In this document: positions 1 to 8,007 of the stretch, piece after piece
How the letters are laid out: each line of letters starts with the position of its first letter
How positions within the stretch are numbered: the stretch's first letter is position 1
Origin: an uncultured Faecalibacterium sp.
Lineage (GTDB): Bacteria > Bacillota > Clostridia > Oscillospirales > Ruminococcaceae
Direction of reading: 5' to 3'
Length of the DNA stretch: 31,928 nt
NCBI GenBank assembly: GCA_900540455.1
Contig: UQGD01000025.1
Coordinates: 1 to 31,928 of the forward strand
Position numbers and translations under genes: made by a program
Notes under the pieces: generated by a model
What the model was told of the DNA's origin: nothing
The model's input: only the letters and a program-made list of their open reading frames with translations
Database searches by the model: none

Positions 1-565
1 GTCAGCAGCCCGTTTCACGGTCTGCGTGTAGTTCCTTGTAAACTGACCTAAGTGGAATTGCAAATATCATGTGGTGTTTGCACCAAAATATCGGAGAAAG
101 GTGTTCTACAGAGAGAAAAGAAGAGAAATCGGAAAAATCCTGAGAATGTTGTGTGAGTGGAAGAAGATAAAGATAGTGGAGGCAGAAGTATGCCCAGACC
201 ACATTCACATGCTGATAGAGATTCCACCTAAGATTTCTGTATCAAGTTTCATGGGATACCTGAAAGGAAAAAGCAGCCTGATGATTTACGAACAGTTCCC
301 AGAGTTAAAGTACAAGTACAGAAACCGTGAATTTTGGTGCAGAGGCTTTTATGTCGATACAGCTGGAAAGAATGCAAAAAAGATTCAGGAGTACATTCAG
401 CAGCAGTATGAAAAGGACAAGGCAGGAGAGCAGCTAACGATGCCGAACTTCTAAAAAACCCGTTTACGGGTAGCAAGTAACAATCTCCATGCAGGTGTCA
501 GACCGTATTTACGTGACGTGACACGTGGCCAGTAACATAGGGCTACGCCCGTCATGTGAAATACC
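1..565 (+). mobile_element. IS200/IS605-type insertion sequence (approximate bounds)
   Basis: This stretch holds a tnpA-like gene flanked by short hairpins, the usual layout of IS200 elements, which have no terminal inverted repeats. Downstream of the gene lie the hairpin acccg-ttta-cgggt (458-471) and ggg-ctacg-ccc (541-551). Upstream, cccgtttcacgg (9-20) resembles the downstream hairpin sequence. Base composition is visibly richer in A+T than the neighbouring genes, which fits acquisition. The left boundary may lie outside the window and the right boundary is only estimated. No tnpB is present. Confidence 0.6.
47..454 (+). pseudogene. tnpA: IS200/IS605 TnpA transposase, probably 5'-frameshifted
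   Basis: This encodes a Y1 single-strand DNA transposase of the IS200/IS605 family, which cuts and rejoins hairpin-marked DNA ends. Counting from the only available start (GTG at 71), the HUH motif PDHIHML has its histidines at residues 44 and 46, and the catalytic tyrosine is probably Y108 in IQEYIQQQ. The reading frame continues upstream as PKWNCKYH, the conserved first strand of the family, but runs into a TGA at 44-46 with no start codon between. Removing one T near position 49 would join KWNCKYH to an upstream frame reading CKLT. A protein starting at 71 would be 127 residues, somewhat shorter than usual, and would lack that strand. The gene is therefore probably inactive, although the catalytic residues survive. 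Confidence in the family is high; confidence that it is broken is moderate. Confidence 0.75.
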
Positions 566-592
566 CCCGGCTCCGCCGGGGGATTTTTATTT
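566..592 (+). terminator. Rho-independent terminator-like hairpin
   Basis: The sequence cccccggc-tcc-gccggggg is followed by atttttat. It lies just beyond the IS and points along the plus strand, so it would stop transcripts leaving tnpA before they run antisense into the symporter gene. Confidence 0.55.
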
Positions 593-606
593 GCCGCCCA
601 GGGCGC

Positions 607-639
607 AAAAAAGCGGCTGGCGCACAAGGCGCCAGCCGC
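607..639 (-). terminator. Terminator of the NSS symporter gene
   Basis: A perfect 11-bp stem (613-623 and 629-639) with a 5-nt loop is followed on the minus strand by six T residues (607-612). It sits just downstream of the symporter stop codon. Confidence 0.85.
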
Positions 640-665
640 AGAACAAGGGGCAAGCCCCGCTGTTT

Positions 666-2039
666 TTACATCGAGATCCAGCCAAAGGCGTTGGCCACCG
701 AGCTTGCCAGGATGATGGCGGCAAAGATGGGGCACAGGTAGCGGATCATAAAGTTGAAGACCTTCTTGCGGCGGAAGGGCTGGCCATTCAGGGTCATCTC
801 TTCCTCGATCTTGTCCAGGCCGATCACACGGGAGACCAGCAGACAGATGGCAATGGCCGCAATGGGCATCATGACAGAGTTGGTCAAAAAGTCGAAGAAA
901 TCCAAGAACGGCATCCCCAGGATGGTCACCGAGGCCAGCGGCCCGTAGCCCAGGGCAGACAGGCTGCCCAGCAGCAGCATGATGCCGCCAATGAGCACGG
1001 TGGACTTTTTGCGTCCCCAGCCCAGCTCGTCCTCAAAGGTGGAGACGGCGCTTTCGGTCAGGGCGATGGAGCTGGTGACAGCCGCAAACAGCACCAGCAG
1101 GAAGAACAAAACGCCCACGATGGTGCCCAGACCCATGCTGTCGAACACCTTGGGGATGGTGATGAACATCAGAGAGGGGCCGGCGTTCAGGGTGCCGGGG
1201 TCTCCGCCGGAGAAGGCAAACACCGCCGGAATGATCATCAGACCCGCCATCACAGCAATGGCCGTGTCAAAGAACTCCACGTTCTGGGTGGACTCCTCAA
1301 TGGAGATGTCCTTTTTCATGTAGGAACCAAAGGTCACCAGGATGCCCATAGCAATGGACAGCGAGTAGAACATCTGCCCCATGGCGGTGACCACCGTCAT
1401 CCAGGAGAAGTTCTTGGGGTTGGGCACCAGGAAGTACTTCACGCCCTCCAAGGCGCCGGGACGGGTGATGGAGTAGCCGGCGATCACCACCGACAGCACC
1501 ACCAGCACCGGCATCATGAACCGGGACACCCGCTCCACGCCGTTGCGCACGCCTGCATAGATGATGGACAGGGTGAACAGGGTAAACACCACAAAGCACA
1601 CCTCGGCGGAGATGCCGTTGGCAATAAATCCGGAGAAATACCCGTCCGCTGCCAGGGTGTGGCTGTGCCCCAGGAAATACTCCACCAAGTACTTGATGAC
1701 CCAGCCGCCAATGACCGAGTAGTAAGGCACGATCAGGATGGGGATGATGGCGTTGATCCATCCGCCGGCGGACAGGGCTTTGCCCTTGCCAAAGCTGTGA
1801 AAAGCACCCACCGGGCTTTTCCGGGTCATACGGCCGATGGCGGTCTCCGCCACGATCATCGTATAACCAAAAGTAAACGCCAGAATGATGTAAATCAAAA
1901 GGAAAATGCCGCCGCCGTATTTTGCGGCCAGATAGGGGAAGCGCCAGATGTTTCCAAGGCCCACGGATGCGCCTGCCGCAGACAGCACGAAGCCGATCTT
2001 GCCGGAGAATGCGCTTCGCTTATGTTGTGGTTTTTCCAT
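666..2039 (-). CDS. Neurotransmitter:sodium symporter (NSS/SNF) family transporter
   Basis: This is a 457-residue sodium-coupled importer of the NSS (SNF, LeuT/MhsT-like) family. Bacterial members usually take up amino acids such as tryptophan, tyrosine or leucine. The family signature is plain near the N-terminus: SAAGASVGLGNIWRFPYLA at about residues 20-38, the unwound TM1 that binds sodium and substrate. About 11-12 hydrophobic segments follow, and the length is typical for bacterial members. The start is ATG at 2039, preceded by AAGGAGG at good spacing. The gene stands alone with its own terminator (607-639). A repeated AATAGGT motif lies in its promoter region. The substrate cannot be read from the sequence; an aromatic or branched-chain amino acid is a family-based guess. 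Confidence 0.9.
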   Translation of the reverse strand: MEKPQHKRSAFSGKIGFVLSAAGASVGLGNIWRFPYLAAKYGGGIFLLIYIILAFTFGYTMIVAETAIGRMTRKSPVGAFHSFGKGKALSAGGWINAIIPILIVPYYSVIGGWVIKYLVEYFLGHSHTLAADGYFSGFIANGISAEVCFVVFTLFTLSIIYAGVRNGVERVSRFMMPVLVVLSVVIAGYSITRPGALEGVKYFLVPNPKNFSWMTVVTAMGQMFYSLSIAMGILVTFGSYMKKDISIEESTQNVEFFDTAIAVMAGLMIIPAVFAFSGGDPGTLNAGPSLMFITIPKVFDSMGLGTIVGVLFFLLVLFAAVTSSIALTESAVSTFEDELGWGRKKSTVLIGGIMLLLGSLSALGYGPLASVTILGMPFLDFFDFLTNSVMMPIAAIAICLLVSRVIGLDKIEEEMTLNGQPFRRKKVFNFMIRYLCPIFAAIILASSVANAFGWISM

Positions 2040-2060
2040 GAATCAATCCTCCTTAACAGC

Positions 2061-2102
2061 AATAGGTGATGCACACAACCTATTAAGTGTAGCATAGGTG
2101 AT
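2061..2102. promoter_or_regulatory. Inverted and direct repeats upstream of the symporter
   Basis: AATAGGT (2061-2067) and ACCTATT (2078-2084) form a perfect 7-bp inverted repeat. A further copy, ATAGGTGAT, begins at 2094 and repeats the first half-site in direct orientation (ATAGGTGAT from 2062). The cluster lies 20-60 bases upstream of the start codon, where an operator would be expected. The bound regulator is unknown. Confidence 0.4.
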
Positions 2103-2130
2103 TTTTTTATGCAAGGCAGACAAAACAAAA

Positions 2131-2164
2131 ACCGGCCCGCAGGCCAAGGGGCTTGCGGGCCGGT
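2131..2164 (-). terminator. Terminator of the pectate lyase gene
   Basis: An 11-bp GC-rich stem (2131-2141 pairing with 2154-2164) is followed on the minus strand by TTTTTGTTTT. It lies 23 bases beyond the pectate lyase stop codon. Confidence 0.85.
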
Positions 2165-2186
2165 CAGATAGCGGGGGGATTGCGGC

Positions 2187-5100
2187 TCAGAACAGCAGCA
2201 TCGTGTCGTAGTACCAGTTCTCCACAGCGTCCGAGAGGGCGGCGGGCAGCTGGCGCAGCTTGTCCAGGCTGCTGCCCTGGGCGGCGCTGCCGCCGGCAGG
2301 ACTGCTGCTGCCGGTGGTGGTCAGCTGCACATCGCTGAAGGTGATGTCCGCATTGCGGGCTGCGTAGAAGCCTACATAGATGTAGTCCGGGTCGTTGGCG
2401 GTCAGGGGATAGTCAAACCCGGCCGAAACGATCTCGTTGTCGCCATAGCGCAGGGTATAGCCGTCCGCAGTGCCGGTCAGGGTCAGCTCTACGGTATCGC
2501 CTGCGCCGTAGGTCACAGCAGCGTCGGGGCCGTCGTACAGCGCCCCGCTCTTGCGGCCAAAGCAGTTTACAGCGCCCTGGTTGCGGGTGCCCACGGCCAC
2601 ATAGTCGCCAATGGGGTCCGAGATGCTGGTATCCAGGTACAGGTCGTCCCGGGCCATCAGACCAAAGGAGACCTGGTTGTTTTTGGCCAGGCTGTTCACC
2701 GTGGCCTTTGCGGTCAGGGTAAAGTTGGTGCCTGCGGGCAGCTGTACATAGTACATCATCAGCCCGTCCACGGTAGAGGCGATCTTGCCGCGGTTGTTCT
2801 TGATCTGCATCCGCACCTGCTGGCCGTCCACCGCAGCGGCAAAGTCGCCGCCGGTGATCTTATCCTGTCCGCCCACATTGCCGAACACCGTGCCGTTGAA
2901 TACGGTGCCGTCGGCGGTGGTCAGGGCGGGCCACAGGGTGCTGGTCTCGGTGGGGGCTTTGTAGCTGGACGGCTCGTAGTCCGGGTTTACAGCGTCCGCA
3001 AAATAGGTCTTGTAGCGGGGCTTTGCCTCGCCCTTGCTGAAAGCGCCCAGGGGGGTGTCCTTGGTCAGGCGGGAGATCAGCCAGGCGTTGACCTTTGCAC
3101 CAAAGCGGTTGGTGTGGGTCTGGTCCAGGCCGGTGGCGGTCAGCTGGCCGTCCGGGGTCAGCTTGGCGCCGGTAAAGGAGTGCATCCACTGGGCGTTGCG
3201 GCCCTGGGTCAGGTTCTCGTGCAGGGTGGCGTCGGTCAGGTCCACGCAGATCAGGCTCAGTTCCTGGCACATATCCCGGATGGCCTGGGCGTAATCGCCG
3301 CCTGCAAAGGTGCGCTGGCCGATGGTGGTGTCTGCGGTCACATGGCCGGAGGCGCCCTCGTAGCTCTCAGCGGTGTTGTCGTTGGTCAGCCGCACCATGG
3401 GGGTGCAGACCACAGGGGTAACGCCCCGCTCCAAAGCGGGCTGGATATAGCGGGTGTACAGGCTGTGGGCAAAGGAACCCTCGGTCTTGTAATCCCCGTT
3501 GGGGTCGGTATAGCGGGCATCCTCGGTCTTTTCGTCATTGTGGCCAAAGCCGATGAAAAGGAACTTTGCGCCCTCGGCATCGCCCAGAGCAGGCACATCC
3601 TTGGAGCCGTTCAGCAGCACCTGGTAGCTGTCCATGGAGGCAAAATCCTTGCTGGAAGCGCCGGACACAGCCAGGTTGTAGACGTTGGCGTTGAAGTAGT
3701 TGTCCAGCTCCTCGCCATAGCCCACACGGGGCAGGTAGTAGCTGTCGTTAAAGGCGGATACCGTGGAGTCGCCTACCACCCAGAAGGTGGCCTTTTCAGC
3801 CTCCGGCTGGCCCCAGGCAGCGCCCCGCGCGCCGGCGTTCATGGCGCGGCGGCCCCGTGCGTTGAGCAGCAGCAGGCCGTGCATATCGATGCTGCCGTCT
3901 GCCCGGCGGGCAGGCGCCACCGAGGTGTCCAGACTCTCGAACCAGCTGGCACGGATGCTGCGCTGGTTGGACGAAGTGTTGTGGCTGGTGCCGGTCTCAG
4001 GGTCCCAATAGAAGTTGCTGTCGCCATAGACGGCGGTGCTGTTCTGGCCCTGCAGGTCCAGCTGTTCGCCATTGCCCTCGCCGCTGCGGAAGGACAGCAC
4101 CCCTTCGGCCTTGAAGCCGGTCACGGCAGACTTGCTGCCGGTGTACAGGGCCACGTTGTAGCCGCCGTTGTTGTAGGAGGTGGAGTTGTAGACCTGGATA
4201 TCCGGGCAGGAGTTGGAGTCGATGCCCTTGGCGGCGTTGTCGTAGGAGATGGAGTTCAGCAGCTTGTGGCCGCCGGGCAGGTTGGTGCCGCCCATCTTGA
4301 AGCCGTTGCCGTTGCCTGCTTCCACCGTCAGGGCAGCGGGGTCAAAGTGCAGGTTTCCGTTTTCGTCGTATTGGGCAGCAGCAAACTTCAGCGGCTGCTT
4401 CTTGACCGGCTCGGCCTCCAGCAGCAGATAGCCGTTTTTGTAGGCGACGCTGTTCTGGATGGTCACTGCGCCGATGGTGCCGATGGCAGCCTTGGCAAAC
4501 AGGTCCCAGCCGTCGTCGGCGTTGTAGGCGGCAATGCAGCCGTCAAACACGTTGCCCTCGCCGGTGGTGATCTTGGCGGCAAAGCCGTCGGCGTCCTCCA
4601 TAGCGCGGTCTGCGTTGTTCATGGAGGTGCAGTTGCGGATGGTGTTATAGCTGGGCCACAGGCTCTTATCATCGGCAGAGGAGCCGGAGACCTGCAGGCC
4701 GGAGTTGCCGTTGTTGTAGAAGTTCATCTGCTCCAGCACGCAGTGGTTGCCGGAGAGCTGCATGCCCTTGCTGCCGTCGGCAGAGTTGGTGACGTTCAGC
4801 TTGCTGAAGTTCCACCAGTCGCCCCAGGCAGTAAAGCCGCGGGCCACGCCGCCAAAGTCCAGGGTGGCGTAGCCGCCGTCGGCGGTGGTCACAGTGATGG
4901 GGGCATCTGCCCGGCCGTTGCGGCCCCGCTGGATCACCAGATCACTGGACAGGGGATAGACCCCGCTCTCCAGCAGAACGGTCTGCCCCGCCGAGGCGTA
5001 GGCCAGCGCAGTGGCCAGGTCCGTGGGGGCGGCGGCGGTGCCGTTGTTCTGGGCAGTGCCGGCAGGGGAAACATGGATCACGCCGTTCTCGCCCAGGGTG

Positions 5101-6305
5101 CGCAGGCTTACCGCCTTTTCCACGGTCTTGGTGCCGTAGTCGCTGAGCTTTTCAAAGGCGGAGAAAGCAAAGTCCGCTGCCGGGGTGAACTTGACCTGGA
5201 ACGTGGTGTCCTGCTGGATGGGGTAGGGCTTGGACAGGGTCTGCCCCGCCTGGATGGGCAGGTCTTTTTCCAGCAGCTGGCCGTTGGCGTAGACCGAAGC
5301 CTTGCCGTCCGCATTGGTCTGGAACACCAGGGTGTACTCTCCCTCTGCACAGGTGGAAGGGCTGGTGATGCGGTAGCTGGGGTCGATGTAGTGGGTGGGC
5401 TGCAAGGTCCAGCCATCGGCAGACCAGGCGCTGGTCTTGTACTGGATGTTGGAGAAGGTGACCTGTACGCCGCGGGCCGCTGCAAAGCCTACATAGGCTT
5501 TGTTGGCTTCCTGCACGGTCATGGGGTCTGCAAGCTCTGCATATTTGCTCACGCTGACGGCGCTGGGGTCCTTAGCCGGGATATACAGGCTGGAGCTGCC
5601 CACTACCTTGCCGGTGGAGCCGTCGGGCAGGATCTCGTATTGGGTGGCGGTGTAGCGGTTATCGGCCTTTTCCAGCTGCAGGCGGTATACATCGCCCTGG
5701 CGGAGAGGCTCTGCGCTGAAAGCCATCAGGGTGGCCTTCACGTCGTTGGAAGCCGCAGACTCGTTGGAGACGATGCCGGTGTAGCCGCGCGCACCCAAGC
5801 CGTCCTTGATGCGGCTTCCGTCCAGGGGCAGCATGGTGCCGGTGACCGAGAACTGGTTGGAGAAGTAGCTGCCGGAGCCGCTGAGGGTGTCCCGCACCAT
5901 CAGGGCAAAGCCCTCCTGTCCGTCCGGGGTGGGGTTGATGTAGTCCAGCGTGACGTCCGCCAGGAGCGAGAAATTCTCCTTGGTGGGGTCAAACTCGGTG
6001 TAGTAGAAGGACAGGCCGTCCGCAGGGGCGTCTGCCACAAATTTGCCGCCTTTTTTGTCGATGCTGCCGTCCGGCTTGACGGTGCAGGCATTCAGCTTGA
6101 CGGTGCCGGAAATGGACGACCCTTCGCCCAAAGTGTTGGCTGCGGCAGAGGAAGAGGTGCCGAAAGCGGCAAACTTCCAGTCGCTGTCCGCTGTGGTCCC
6201 GGCGGCAAAGGCTGCTGCGGGCAGGTTGGCCAGGAGCATAGCTCCCGCCAGCACAGAGGCCAGCATGCGCCGCACCGGGTGCGTGTGCTTTGCGTTCAGA
6301 CTCAT
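2187..6305 (-). CDS. Secreted pectate lyase (PL9)/rhamnogalacturonan acetylesterase (CE12-like) fusion
   Basis: This is a 1,372-residue exported pectin-degrading protein. The chosen start (ATG at 6305) has AAAGGAG just upstream and gives a clear signal peptide, with LPAAAFA-AGTT as the likely cleavage site near residue 34. The modules in order are: a lectin-like beta module (about 35-310); a right-handed beta-helix matching family PL9, with calcium-site aspartates D573, D597, D598 and D601, whose spacing equals D209/D233/D234/D237 of Pel9A, and a candidate catalytic lysine K670 in NGFKMGG; and an SGNH esterase related to CE12, with GDST serine S847, the GHND asparagine N923, and D1061/H1064 in DQTH. 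A second lectin-like module and a short serine/glycine-rich linker with a C-terminal tail follow. No LPXTG or S-layer anchor is visible. Together the activities would cut polygalacturonan and remove acetyl groups. The family calls are firm; exact substrates are inferred. Confidence 0.88.
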   Translation of the reverse strand: MSLNAKHTHPVRRMLASVLAGAMLLANLPAAAFAAGTTADSDWKFAAFGTSSSAAANTLGEGSSISGTVKLNACTVKPDGSIDKKGGKFVADAPADGLSFYYTEFDPTKENFSLLADVTLDYINPTPDGQEGFALMVRDTLSGSGSYFSNQFSVTGTMLPLDGSRIKDGLGARGYTGIVSNESAASNDVKATLMAFSAEPLRQGDVYRLQLEKADNRYTATQYEILPDGSTGKVVGSSSLYIPAKDPSAVSVSKYAELADPMTVQEANKAYVGFAAARGVQVTFSNIQYKTSAWSADGWTLQPTHYIDPSYRITSPSTCAEGEYTLVFQTNADGKASVYANGQLLEKDLPIQAGQTLSKPYPIQQDTTFQVKFTPAADFAFSAFEKLSDYGTKTVEKAVSLRTLGENGVIHVSPAGTAQNNGTAAAPTDLATALAYASAGQTVLLESGVYPLSSDLVIQRGRNGRADAPITVTTADGGYATLDFGGVARGFTAWGDWWNFSKLNVTNSADGSKGMQLSGNHCVLEQMNFYNNGNSGLQVSGSSADDKSLWPSYNTIRNCTSMNNADRAMEDADGFAAKITTGEGNVFDGCIAAYNADDGWDLFAKAAIGTIGAVTIQNSVAYKNGYLLLEAEPVKKQPLKFAAAQYDENGNLHFDPAALTVEAGNGNGFKMGGTNLPGGHKLLNSISYDNAAKGIDSNSCPDIQVYNSTSYNNGGYNVALYTGSKSAVTGFKAEGVLSFRSGEGNGEQLDLQGQNSTAVYGDSNFYWDPETGTSHNTSSNQRSIRASWFESLDTSVAPARRADGSIDMHGLLLLNARGRRAMNAGARGAAWGQPEAEKATFWVVGDSTVSAFNDSYYLPRVGYGEELDNYFNANVYNLAVSGASSKDFASMDSYQVLLNGSKDVPALGDAEGAKFLFIGFGHNDEKTEDARYTDPNGDYKTEGSFAHSLYTRYIQPALERGVTPVVCTPMVRLTNDNTAESYEGASGHVTADTTIGQRTFAGGDYAQAIRDMCQELSLICVDLTDATLHENLTQGRNAQWMHSFTGAKLTPDGQLTATGLDQTHTNRFGAKVNAWLISRLTKDTPLGAFSKGEAKPRYKTYFADAVNPDYEPSSYKAPTETSTLWPALTTADGTVFNGTVFGNVGGQDKITGGDFAAAVDGQQVRMQIKNNRGKIASTVDGLMMYYVQLPAGTNFTLTAKATVNSLAKNNQVSFGLMARDDLYLDTSISDPIGDYVAVGTRNQGAVNCFGRKSGALYDGPDAAVTYGAGDTVELTLTGTADGYTLRYGDNEIVSAGFDYPLTANDPDYIYVGFYAARNADITFSDVQLTTTGSSSPAGGSAAQGSSLDKLRQLPAALSDAVENWYYDTMLLF

Positions 6306-6378
6306 GATGTCTCTCCTTTTTTTTGGCAGCGGCGGGGCAGGCGCCTTTACCCTTGCAAACTGCACATTGTTGGATACT

Positions 6379-6406
6379 AGTCTAGCGTGAATTTTGGATT
6401 TGACAA
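6379..6406 (-). promoter_or_regulatory. Candidate promoter of the pectate lyase gene
   Basis: On the minus strand, TTGTCA (6401-6406) and TAGACT (6379-6384) are separated by 16 bp, close to the sigma-A consensus. The start codon is about 75 bases downstream. The DNA upstream (6407-6435) is strongly A+T rich. Confidence 0.55.
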
Positions 6407-6544
6407 GATGTTTTTGGTAATATATCAATAAATTGGTGAGTGCAACAAGACGCTGAATGGATTTTTGTCGGTTTTTACAAAAATCCGGGGGGCGCAGACG
6501 GCCCCCGCAAAGGGGACAAGGCGGCAGCAGACAGCAAAAAAATA

Positions 6545-6577
6545 CCCCCGGAAGGGTGTTGGATACCATTCCGGGGG
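6545..6577 (-). terminator. Terminator of ribU
   Basis: CCCCCGGAA and TTCCGGGGG form a perfect 9-bp stem (6545-6553 and 6569-6577), followed on the minus strand by TATTTTTTT. It lies 40 bases beyond the ribU stop. The rest of the 6306-6616 gap holds the pectinase promoter and a second GC-rich hairpin (about 6482-6504); no gene was seen there. Confidence 0.85.
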
Positions 6578-6616
6578 TCGATTTTTATGCACAGATTTCT
6601 GCAAAAATGCAAAGGG

Positions 6617-7264
6617 TCAGATCACGCCGTTCATCACCAGCACCAGCAGCACGCAGCTGACCAGCAGAAAGCCGAAGAACAGGTACAGCCCCGTGGGGCG
6701 GCTCTTGGCGGCGGTGTGGCCGGGGCGCTCCAGCAGGCCGCTCTTGCGCAGAGCATCGGACACCGGCTTGTAGAGGAAGAAGGTGATCCCTGCATTCAGA
6801 CCGGCTTTCAGCAGGTTGAAGGGCAGGAAGGCGGGGAGCAGCAGCTGCACCACCGCCTCCCGGGGGTAGCCCATGTAAAGCGGGGTGATCAGGTAGTTCC
6901 ACAGCATCATCAGCGCCACCATGACCGCGCTGCCCAAAGCCAGCCCTGCCAGCGCACCTTTCAGGCTGCGGTGCTTTTTGTACACCAGCGCTGCGGTGCA
7001 GGCAAAGGAACAGGAGGACACGATGTTCATGACACAGCCCAGGATGCCGGTCTCGCTGACCGAGAACATCTCCAGAAAGGATACGATCACCGATACGGCT
7101 ACCGAGGTCATAGGCCCCCAGAGCAGACCGCCCAACGTAATAACAACGTCTTTGGGCTCGTATTTCAGGAACATGACCACCGGGAACCGGGCCACCAGCA
7201 TCACTACATAGGCAATGGCGCTGAGCATCGCGATCCGTGTCAGCTTGCGGGTGTTTGTCTGCAT
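6617..7264 (-). CDS. ribU: Riboflavin ECF transporter substrate-binding subunit RibU
   Basis: This is a 215-residue integral membrane S-component of an energy-coupling-factor importer, which binds riboflavin and works with a shared EcfA/A'/T module encoded elsewhere. About six hydrophobic segments are visible, and the N-terminal TRIAMLSAIAYVVML block is typical of S-components. The start is ATG at 7264, preceded by AAGGAG. A longer open frame reaches upstream only by reading through the riboswitch and is not used. The riboflavin assignment rests mainly on the FMN riboswitch directly upstream (7360-7469), which usually controls riboflavin synthesis or uptake genes. The gene is monocistronic, with its own promoter and terminator. 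Confidence in RibU is high given the regulation. Confidence 0.9.
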   Translation of the reverse strand: MQTNTRKLTRIAMLSAIAYVVMLVARFPVVMFLKYEPKDVVITLGGLLWGPMTSVAVSVIVSFLEMFSVSETGILGCVMNIVSSCSFACTAALVYKKHRSLKGALAGLALGSAVMVALMMLWNYLITPLYMGYPREAVVQLLLPAFLPFNLLKAGLNAGITFFLYKPVSDALRKSGLLERPGHTAAKSRPTGLYLFFGFLLVSCVLLVLVMNGVI

Positions 7265-7288
7265 AAAGAACGCTCCTTTTTCTGCAAT

Positions 7289-7319
7289 AAAAAAGCCTGC
7301 GAAGAAACTCTTCGCAGGC
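7289..7319 (-). terminator. Riboswitch-controlled terminator of ribU
   Basis: An 11-bp perfect stem (7295-7305 with 7309-7319) and a 3-nt loop are followed on the minus strand by six T residues (7289-7294). It lies between the FMN aptamer and the ribosome site, so FMN binding probably favours this terminator and shuts off riboflavin uptake. Confidence 0.88.
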
Positions 7320-7359
7320 GCAATACCGGATAAAAAGCAGCCAACAGGGGGGTGCTTTG

Positions 7360-7469
7360 CATCTTCTTCCATCCCGACTATACGGTTGGTCCCGGAGTTG
7401 CACCGGATCCTGCGCATTGCTGCGCTCGCGGACTATACCGCCAATAGGGAATCTCACCCTGCCCCGAAG
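7360..7469 (-). ncRNA. FMN riboswitch (RFN element)
   Basis: Read on the minus strand, this region carries the conserved RFN blocks in order: CTTCGGGGCAGGGTGAGATT, then CCCTA and GGCGGTATAGTCCGCGAG, then GATCCGGTGCAACTCCGG, and finally the closing GGATGGAAGAAGATG. These are the standard five-helix junction sequences of the FMN aptamer, and the outer CTTC and GAAG strands pair. It precedes an intrinsic terminator and ribU, so it should act by transcription attenuation when FMN is plentiful. Confidence 0.97.
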
Positions 7470-7492
7470 ATCTGTGATTTGGTTGTGCTTAT

Positions 7493-7521
7493 AGCATAGT
7501 CCATTTGAGCGGAAAATGCAA
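7493..7521 (-). promoter_or_regulatory. Promoter of the ribU riboswitch transcript
   Basis: On the minus strand, TTGCAT (7516-7521) and TATGCT (7493-7498) are exactly 17 bp apart. The expected RNA start falls about ten bases before the aptamer, which fits well. Confidence 0.7.
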
Positions 7522-7529
7522 GGGGGAAC

Positions 7530-7997
7530 TTACAGCTCCGGCCCCTCTTTCCGCAGGCGGTCCAGCAGACCGGTGCAGCCGTCCAGCACATCCCGCCAGG
7601 TGGCCTCAAAATCCCCGGTGTACCAGGGGTCGGCCACGCTGCCGGGGTGGTCGGTGTAGTCCAGCAGCAGGGATACCTTGTGCTGCGGGTCGGCCCCGAC
7701 GAACGGCCGCAGATTGCGCAGGTTGCTCTGGTCCATCGCTATCAGATGGTCATAGCGGTCGTAGTCCTGCCGGGTCACCTGCCGGGCGGTCTTGCCGCTG
7801 CAGTCGATGCCGTGCCGGGCCAGCATCGCCCGGGCGGGGGGATATACCGGGTTGCCGATCTCCTGGGTGCTGGTGGCCGCCGAGGCGATCTCGAACTGCT
7901 CTGCCACCCCGGCCCGCTCTGCCAGGTCCTTCATCACAAACTCCGCCATCGGGCTGCGGCAGATGTTGCCGTGGCAGACAAATAAAATTTTTATCAT
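7530..7997 (-). CDS. Low-molecular-weight protein tyrosine phosphatase
   Basis: This is a 155-residue cytoplasmic phosphatase. The signature loop C-x5-R is at the N-terminus (C8-H-G-N-I-C13-R14-S15), where C8 is the nucleophile and R14 binds phosphate. The general-acid aspartate is probably that of VADPWYTGDF, as in the family. Length is normal. The start ATG at 7997 has AAGGAG six bases upstream. Bacterial relatives dephosphorylate tyrosine or arginine kinases and their targets, for example in exopolysaccharide or stress control. No kinase or polysaccharide gene is adjacent, so the substrate is unknown. It lies between ribU and the AraC gene, all on the minus strand, but each is probably transcribed alone. 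Confidence 0.93.
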   Translation of the reverse strand: MIKILFVCHGNICRSPMAEFVMKDLAERAGVAEQFEIASAATSTQEIGNPVYPPARAMLARHGIDCSGKTARQVTRQDYDRYDHLIAMDQSNLRNLRPFVGADPQHKVSLLLDYTDHPGSVADPWYTGDFEATWRDVLDGCTGLLDRLRKEGPEL

Positions 7998-8007
7998 TTT
8001 TTTCTCC

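Noticed and set aside
525..2069. Long plus-strand open frame opposite the symporter
   Set aside because: Its product is a low-complexity mix rich in Gly, His, Gln and Asp with no motifs, as expected from reading antisense through a GC-rich membrane-protein gene.
3114..6380. 1,088-codon plus-strand open frame opposite the pectinase
   Set aside because: It is antisense to a clearly coding secreted enzyme and has biased Gly/Val/Ala content without domains. It is a composition artefact.
7265..7417. N-terminal extension of RibU
   Set aside because: It reads through the terminator and FMN aptamer; ATG 7264 has a proper ribosome site and fits the family start.
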